Below are positions 59,401-64,000 of a DNA stretch of 64,000 nt, piece by piece. Every line of letters starts with the position of its first letter. Within the stretch, counting starts at the first letter, position 1. The translations under genes were made by a program, and so were the position numbers. This DNA is from Arenicola marina (taxonomy: Eukaryota > Annelida > Polychaeta > Arenicolidae), in the NCBI GenBank assembly GCA_964019135.1, contig OZ025255.1:26079708-26143707 (forward strand), in the 5' to 3' direction. The notes below the pieces were generated by a model. It was given only the letters and a program-made list of their open reading frames with translations. It was not told the origin of the DNA and searched no databases.

Positions 59401-60732
59401 ATGCAGTCCATCGCCTTCGTTCTTCTTCTCGTCGCTGCTACGCATGCGTAAGTCTACTAAGCCTGTATCTAGCTTTCTACAAAACCACACCGATAATATT
59501 GAAGTACCGCCCTAGTATAAGATCTGCCTACAAATTTGAATATCGTCGTGTTCTTTATCATCAATCTTCAGGCAGGACTGTCTGAACTGTGACGGTCTGG
59601 CCGTCCGTGAAGACCGCATGTCTTGTCGCGACTTCTGCCAACTGGACGTCGACTGAAATGGCGAAGCGACGACCGCGGAGTTCATTGATGTTTACAACAG
59701 CTGGGGCTGCCCCACGACTGGTACGCCCCTTGTCAAGTAGATTACAAACTAAATTAATACAGAGCTCACTGTACCGTTAGTGCATTGCAAATGCTAAACC
59801 ACTTATCAATTAATTATCACTTAGCGAGGATTTACGTTTAAATAACATTTAGTAACCTGTAGAAAAATGAAAATATTTGATGAAACCGCCAGCAGACACA
59901 ATTCCAGCTCGATGTCGAACTTAACGACATTTAATAGCTTTAAAAGGTATACGTTTAAATACCTGCGGTGAGATATGTTTGTTTCTTGGCCTTCTTACCC
60001 AGGCTGCAACGAGGCTCAGTGGACGGCCGCCGTCCAGCCCGGCTCGCAGATGTGTGACGGTGAGGCCACCGCCTTCTTCAATCGTCTCTCCGTCGCCGAC
60101 TCCAGCAGTGACCCCACCAAGGGGGAGGAGACTGACATGGTGTCCTGGCACTCTAACATCTTGTTCATCGCCGGCGCCAGTAAGTGTGGGCCATAGTCAC
60201 TCCATCAATCAATCTGTATGAAATGTATGCCAACTTGGTAAAATCATCACGTGGCTGCTCGGATCGTAATCTTGGTTTCACCGTTGTATTTCCGACTCGG
60301 CCTCATCATACGGCAATGATAAAAAAGACTAATATTTAATATCCTGTCAAGAAAAGCTATCCTTGCTCGAGGTCCATACTTATTGACATGTGTTCTGCTT
60401 TAGGTATCCTGGATTACCCCGCTTACCAGGCCTACTTCGTCGTGGTAAGTTTACACCGGCCTGCACACGAGTCTGCATGTCGCCCCAACATACCCCCAAA
60501 ATGGTATGCTGAAAGAATTTCATTATTTTGAATGATCGAACTATTTTATTGCTTATTTTGAAGGCAACGAAGAGCGAAGAGTAAACAAAAAGAACAAACC
60601 AATGACGATAACAAACAAACCATGAACCTGGTCCTTTGTGTAAAACGATGTTAGTTGCTTAATAGACTGCGTCTTGTTTCCTTCCAGCTATACTCTGATA
60701 TCGGCGACCCTACCTGCCCGATCGGATTCTAA
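59401..60732 (+). pseudogene. Secreted Cys-rich protein with one EF-hand loop; in-frame TGA
   Basis: Five exons join in frame with GT-AG introns: 59401-59447, 59572-59720, 60003-60179, 60404-60444, 60688-60732. The start has a good context (CACCATGC). The 152-codon product has a signal peptide (MQSIAFVLLLVAATHA, cleavage before QDC) and eight Cys (19, 22, 34, 38, 62, 67, 83, 148), which could form four disulfides. Residues 41-53 read DVD*NGEATTAEF, a canonical EF-hand loop with Asp at 1 and 3, Asn at 5, Gly at 6 and Glu at 12. The star is TGA at 59654-59656, in the variable loop position 4. All splice sites, the rest of the frame, a TATA box and a poly(A) signal are intact. The family is not recognised; a secreted Ca-binding role is inferred from the loop. 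The TGA may be a recent nonsense allele (for instance CGA or GGA to TGA), a sequence error, or recoding. The 3'UTR is too short to hold an evident SECIS, so selenocysteine is unlikely. Confidence 0.85.
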
Positions 60733-60768
60733 GTGATGGCCACCTTGCTCGATGTAGCATTAGGTCAC

Positions 60769-60774
60769 AATAAA
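60769..60774 (+). terminator. Poly(A) signal of the EF-hand gene
   Basis: AATAAA lies 36 bp after the stop codon, giving a very short 3'UTR. Confidence 0.75.
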
Positions 60775-60789
60775 CGTATATTATCTTAA

Positions 60790-63170
60790 GCCTTTTTCAT
60801 GACTTTATTCGCCATGCCGCGACTTTTGAATTCTACACCGCATATTACCCGCAAGAAATGTACATCAAACATACACATACATACCCGATAAAATATATTG
60901 AGTAAATAAGTTATCCTTGCAAGAACCAATTGACCGGAAATCAGACAAAGCAGCTTTCTTTGACACATATTTAACACTACATTACATGTTTCAAGATCCA
61001 ACTATGAGTATATATGTCAATCATTCTGAAAAGGTAAAATACATGTGTACGGCCATGTAGGGTGTTGCACTTCGATACCAAACTTCGTGCCACCCTTCTG
61101 TGAAGGGAACTTGAACATGCATCTCAAATCTTAAAGCTGTAAGACTGGACGCAAAGGCATGACATTTCAAAGGCAGATATATCAATCGAGGGAAGGATAT
61201 GTCCCTACTTTTAGCGAGGCTTCGATTATTAAAACCAGTGTGTTGTCTAAATGAGCTTGTATGAAATATATTATCTAATTGATAGGTTAATATATCAAGT
61301 GCAATAGATTATTACTATTACTCGGGACGACTGCGTAAAAAACGGGCTGATTCCGATGAGCTGTACCGGTCAAGACACAGCGACGTCGCTTCCGGTGGCA
61401 TAGTGGCCATTTTGTGACCGACCTAGACCAGAATTCAATTTAACCATAGCGCCCGTTAGCGGGGCGTTAGGCAATTTTACTGGCCCGACATCAAGCTGTG
61501 CAGCCTTCCCACCATTTTGTGAGCCTGTCGCCTTCTTTACACCATAGTATATCGGTATATCGTGACCAAGAAACGGCACGGGTAGCTAGGCAACTAAGCG
61601 GCTAGGCGGGCCATTTACATCAAGAACCACAATTATTTTGTTCGTGACGTCATGTTTCATTGTTCCACGCCATGTACCTATGGCAACGATTGTCTATTGA
61701 AAGGGCCAACGGGCCGTTTGAGTCAGATTACAGGACTTTGCTGCCTTCATATTTAATGATATTGTACTAGTTAACACGACCATCAACTCGTAATAAGAAA
61801 AGGATTTTCCACCCGACATATGTGCTCGACTTCCTTGTCCCGAAACAAATATGGATATACACACAATGTATGATGTTAAACAAGTGATATATGCTTTTCC
61901 AATGCGGTCCATAAACCACAGTTGGTCCATAAATCAAATATCGATCGGCGATCTCATCTTGGCCCCAATGTGCATTTTGTCTTATTTTGGCGAACTTAAT
62001 CTAAGCATGAATCCATAACAGTGCAACACATCAGGCCTGCTTAACAGCGAGTGTAAGCGAGCTCTTTAATCTGACATGCGTGCATATACGTACAAAATAA
62101 AGAAACTGTTTTCAAAATCCTTCTCAAAGCCTAGAACATGTAGTTTGCTTATCTGCCCGCATAAGACGTTTTTCGAGTTTGCAGTAAAATTTTATGCCAC
62201 CAACCATGTCATCAAACAAAAATTGAAGTTCTAATATTAAGCTTCAATATTAATAATCAAATTATCTACAATAAAAGGGTTACACTTCAAACAATACACG
62301 GAGTTCGTCAGTTCTGCGCTAAACGATCGACCTTGCCACTCTCCCAGCGGGAAAACTGTTGCTCGGCCATAATATATTGACTGTTTCCGCTCTCACTGAC
62401 TGGTTCCCGTCGCAGTCACGAAACGGGTTTTCTTAGTTTCATGGTTTCATCCATTTTTTGTAATTGTATTAATATATTCACTTAACTATCCTGCAGTTTC
62501 GCGTCGGTTTTGTCCGATCAATGAACTCTTAACGTTTACTCAGTAATTCGTCACTCATCACTTCAAATGTTTTGTTAAATGAAATAAACACATTTCCGTT
62601 TGCTTAGACATATATTTTATGTATCCACCGCAATTACAAATTTAAAATACATAGTGTCATAGCCTATATGACTAACAATCTTGTTCGGTTCAACTTATTC
62701 AATAAACAGTTCTTTCCCGCCAAAAATATGTCTGGAATTATAAAATTTATATTTGATGAGATAATTAGTGCAAGAATTATTTAATGCTAACACTTAATTA
62801 TCACTAAAATTGGTCTAAACCTGGTCAGCATCCCTAAAATGGTCAAATAAAGCGGTGAACACTCGCAACTCTATCATGTGCTGTATGTGGCTCCTAACTA
62901 ACGTCCTGGGAACATGTGATGTAACCGGTTGGACAATGTACATTTATTGTCCGTCTTGCCATGACCAATCATGTTGCTGACATATTTACATGTACTTAAT
63001 CTCAAAGGGGGGGGACGCCGTCAAAAGTGAACAGCTTCAACATATATCAAAGGCCAAAGGCCACGTTCGGGGCCTAGTTAAACGATTTATCGACAATGAT
63101 AAATCTTGATCATTTGTTTCCATGATGTCAGACGTATATATATATATATAATTACTGAGTAAACTGACTA
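60790..63170. other. AT-rich intergenic stretch, no gene seen
   Basis: Unique AT-rich sequence on both strands without supportable ORF, RNA gene or repeat. Confidence 0.5.
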
Positions 63171-63175
63171 AACAC

Positions 63176-63227
63176 ATTCACCAAATACACATATATATAG
63201 ATATATCTGTTTGTGTATTTGTTGAAT
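63176..63227. repeat. Short hairpin inverted repeat beside a TA microsatellite
   Basis: ATTCACCAAATACACA (63176-63191) pairs with TGTGTATTTGTTGAAT (63212-63227) at 15 of 16 positions. The 20-nt loop is itself TA-rich. A (TA)n tract lies at 63136-63150. Confidence 0.85.
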
Positions 63228-63239
63228 GACTTCCCTACA

Positions 63240-64000
63240 AATGACAGCTGTGAAGTTTAACGCTGTTGGCCACAACAATGTAAAAACAGCTAAGAATGCC
63301 CTATTATGTGTTGTTCATATAGCATTGGTTTGTATTGCAAGCGATTTCTGCGACCGTGATGCTTTAATCTTTCTTTTCCGGCAGGGTGCCTAAATTAACT
63401 ATTGCTTATAATTAGATTAATCAGTTGGAGCTTTCGACCTTGGTCAGTGAAGAGGTGGAGATGTTAACAACACACGCAGTCCATTTTCCAGTCAGAAGAC
63501 ACCATCTAACGAGGGCCGGATTGGCGTGGGCCGCTACAAACACATTCACATGATTTAAATACTTCAGCATGTTGCTGATTTGTAACCTTGCCTTGCTTGC
63601 GGTCAAGAAGATTTCAGCGGCCGAGTATGCTACGCGGAGCTGGGGGAGCCTTTCTGGACGCCTCTACCAATGCCTTGCTATGCCATTTAACATGAAACAG
63701 ACGGATGGACTTAACAAGGTGGCATGGTGTAAGTGGAAAGGTGATCCGAACGGCAAGATGCGGGTTTTCCGCTTAATGAATCGTAATCGCTTCCAGAAGG
63801 GTGCCCAAGGTGGCTGAGGGAGCATGGTGTTCTTTCTCATCGTGTACGGCATACAGATACATTTTATTATTCATCAGCGGCCCCCGGAGGGCCGCCACAC
63901 GACGTTACTGGGCTACTCTGCAGCCATTTCCTGCCCCCACAACCATTACATAGTAATAGCTATGTTGTATCTGCTGACATAGATTTTAATATATACCCCA
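63240..64000. other. Window end, one doubtful small ORF
   Basis: An 82-codon ORF on plus (63569-63817) begins MLLICNLALLAVKKISA, which could be a signal peptide, and contains WCKWKGDPNGKMRVFRLMN. I do not recognise it, no exon partners are visible, and an overlapping minus ORF is equally long. I do not claim a gene. Confidence 0.3.

Noticed and set aside
59654-59656. Selenocysteine reading of the TGA
   Set aside because: The 3'UTR is only about 40-60 nt and shows no SECIS-like core.

Overview
The window looks like nuclear DNA of a metazoan invertebrate. It holds spliced genes with GT-AG introns, several LINE families, tRNA-derived SINEs and many minisatellites. There is no operon structure and no bacterial promoter or RBS pattern. 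The LINE types (a Jockey/CR1-like RT with a Cys-rich C-terminus, and a Tx1/L1-like C-terminus) are common in lophotrochozoans and lancelets. I cannot place the organism more narrowly from sequence alone. Gene density is very low: one convincing host gene in 64 kb, plus two or three doubtful exons.

Layout. 1-700: decayed LINE reverse transcriptase. 2.9-5.15 kb: 45-bp minisatellite of about 50 units with no length variation, open in three reading frames. 5.93-9.8 kb: 34-bp minisatellite of about 114 units. 14.06-14.43 kb: second LINE RT scrap. 14.67-15.23 kb: 21-bp minisatellite. 16.6-16.85 kb: 46-bp repeat. 17.54-17.96 kb: degenerate ~45-bp repeat. 18.07-18.18 kb: long near-perfect hairpin. 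18.41-19.16 kb: a block with tRNA-like boxes, an RFX X-box and a short ORF. 19.18-20.8 kb: 23-bp minisatellite with a decayed tail.

22.45-50.70 kb: macrosatellite of five ~5-kb units. The units differ by clean insertions and deletions. Unit 3 carries a Tx1-like LINE fragment, itself split by a Jockey/CR1-like LINE; both have visible target-site duplications (12 and 14 bp). Unit 4 carries a tRNA-derived SINE with a 13-bp duplication. Unit 2 carries a ~0.6-kb insert with a DR5-type nuclear-receptor motif. The units also share CTCF-like core motifs, full CREs (TGACGTCA) and, in three units, a GC-rich structured block beginning like U1 snRNA.

50.7-57.5 kb: low-complexity G- or C-rich stretches without supported genes. 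57.56-58.73 kb: LINE fragment on the minus strand. 59.33-60.77 kb: a five-exon gene for a small secreted Cys-rich protein with one EF-hand loop, interrupted by a single in-frame TGA. 60.8-64 kb: no supported gene.

The most interesting points are the macrosatellite with insulator-like motifs, the LINE-in-LINE-in-satellite nesting, the EF-hand gene with its lone TGA, and the X-box/ORF block inside the 23-bp array. I do not see a convincing new multi-gene system.
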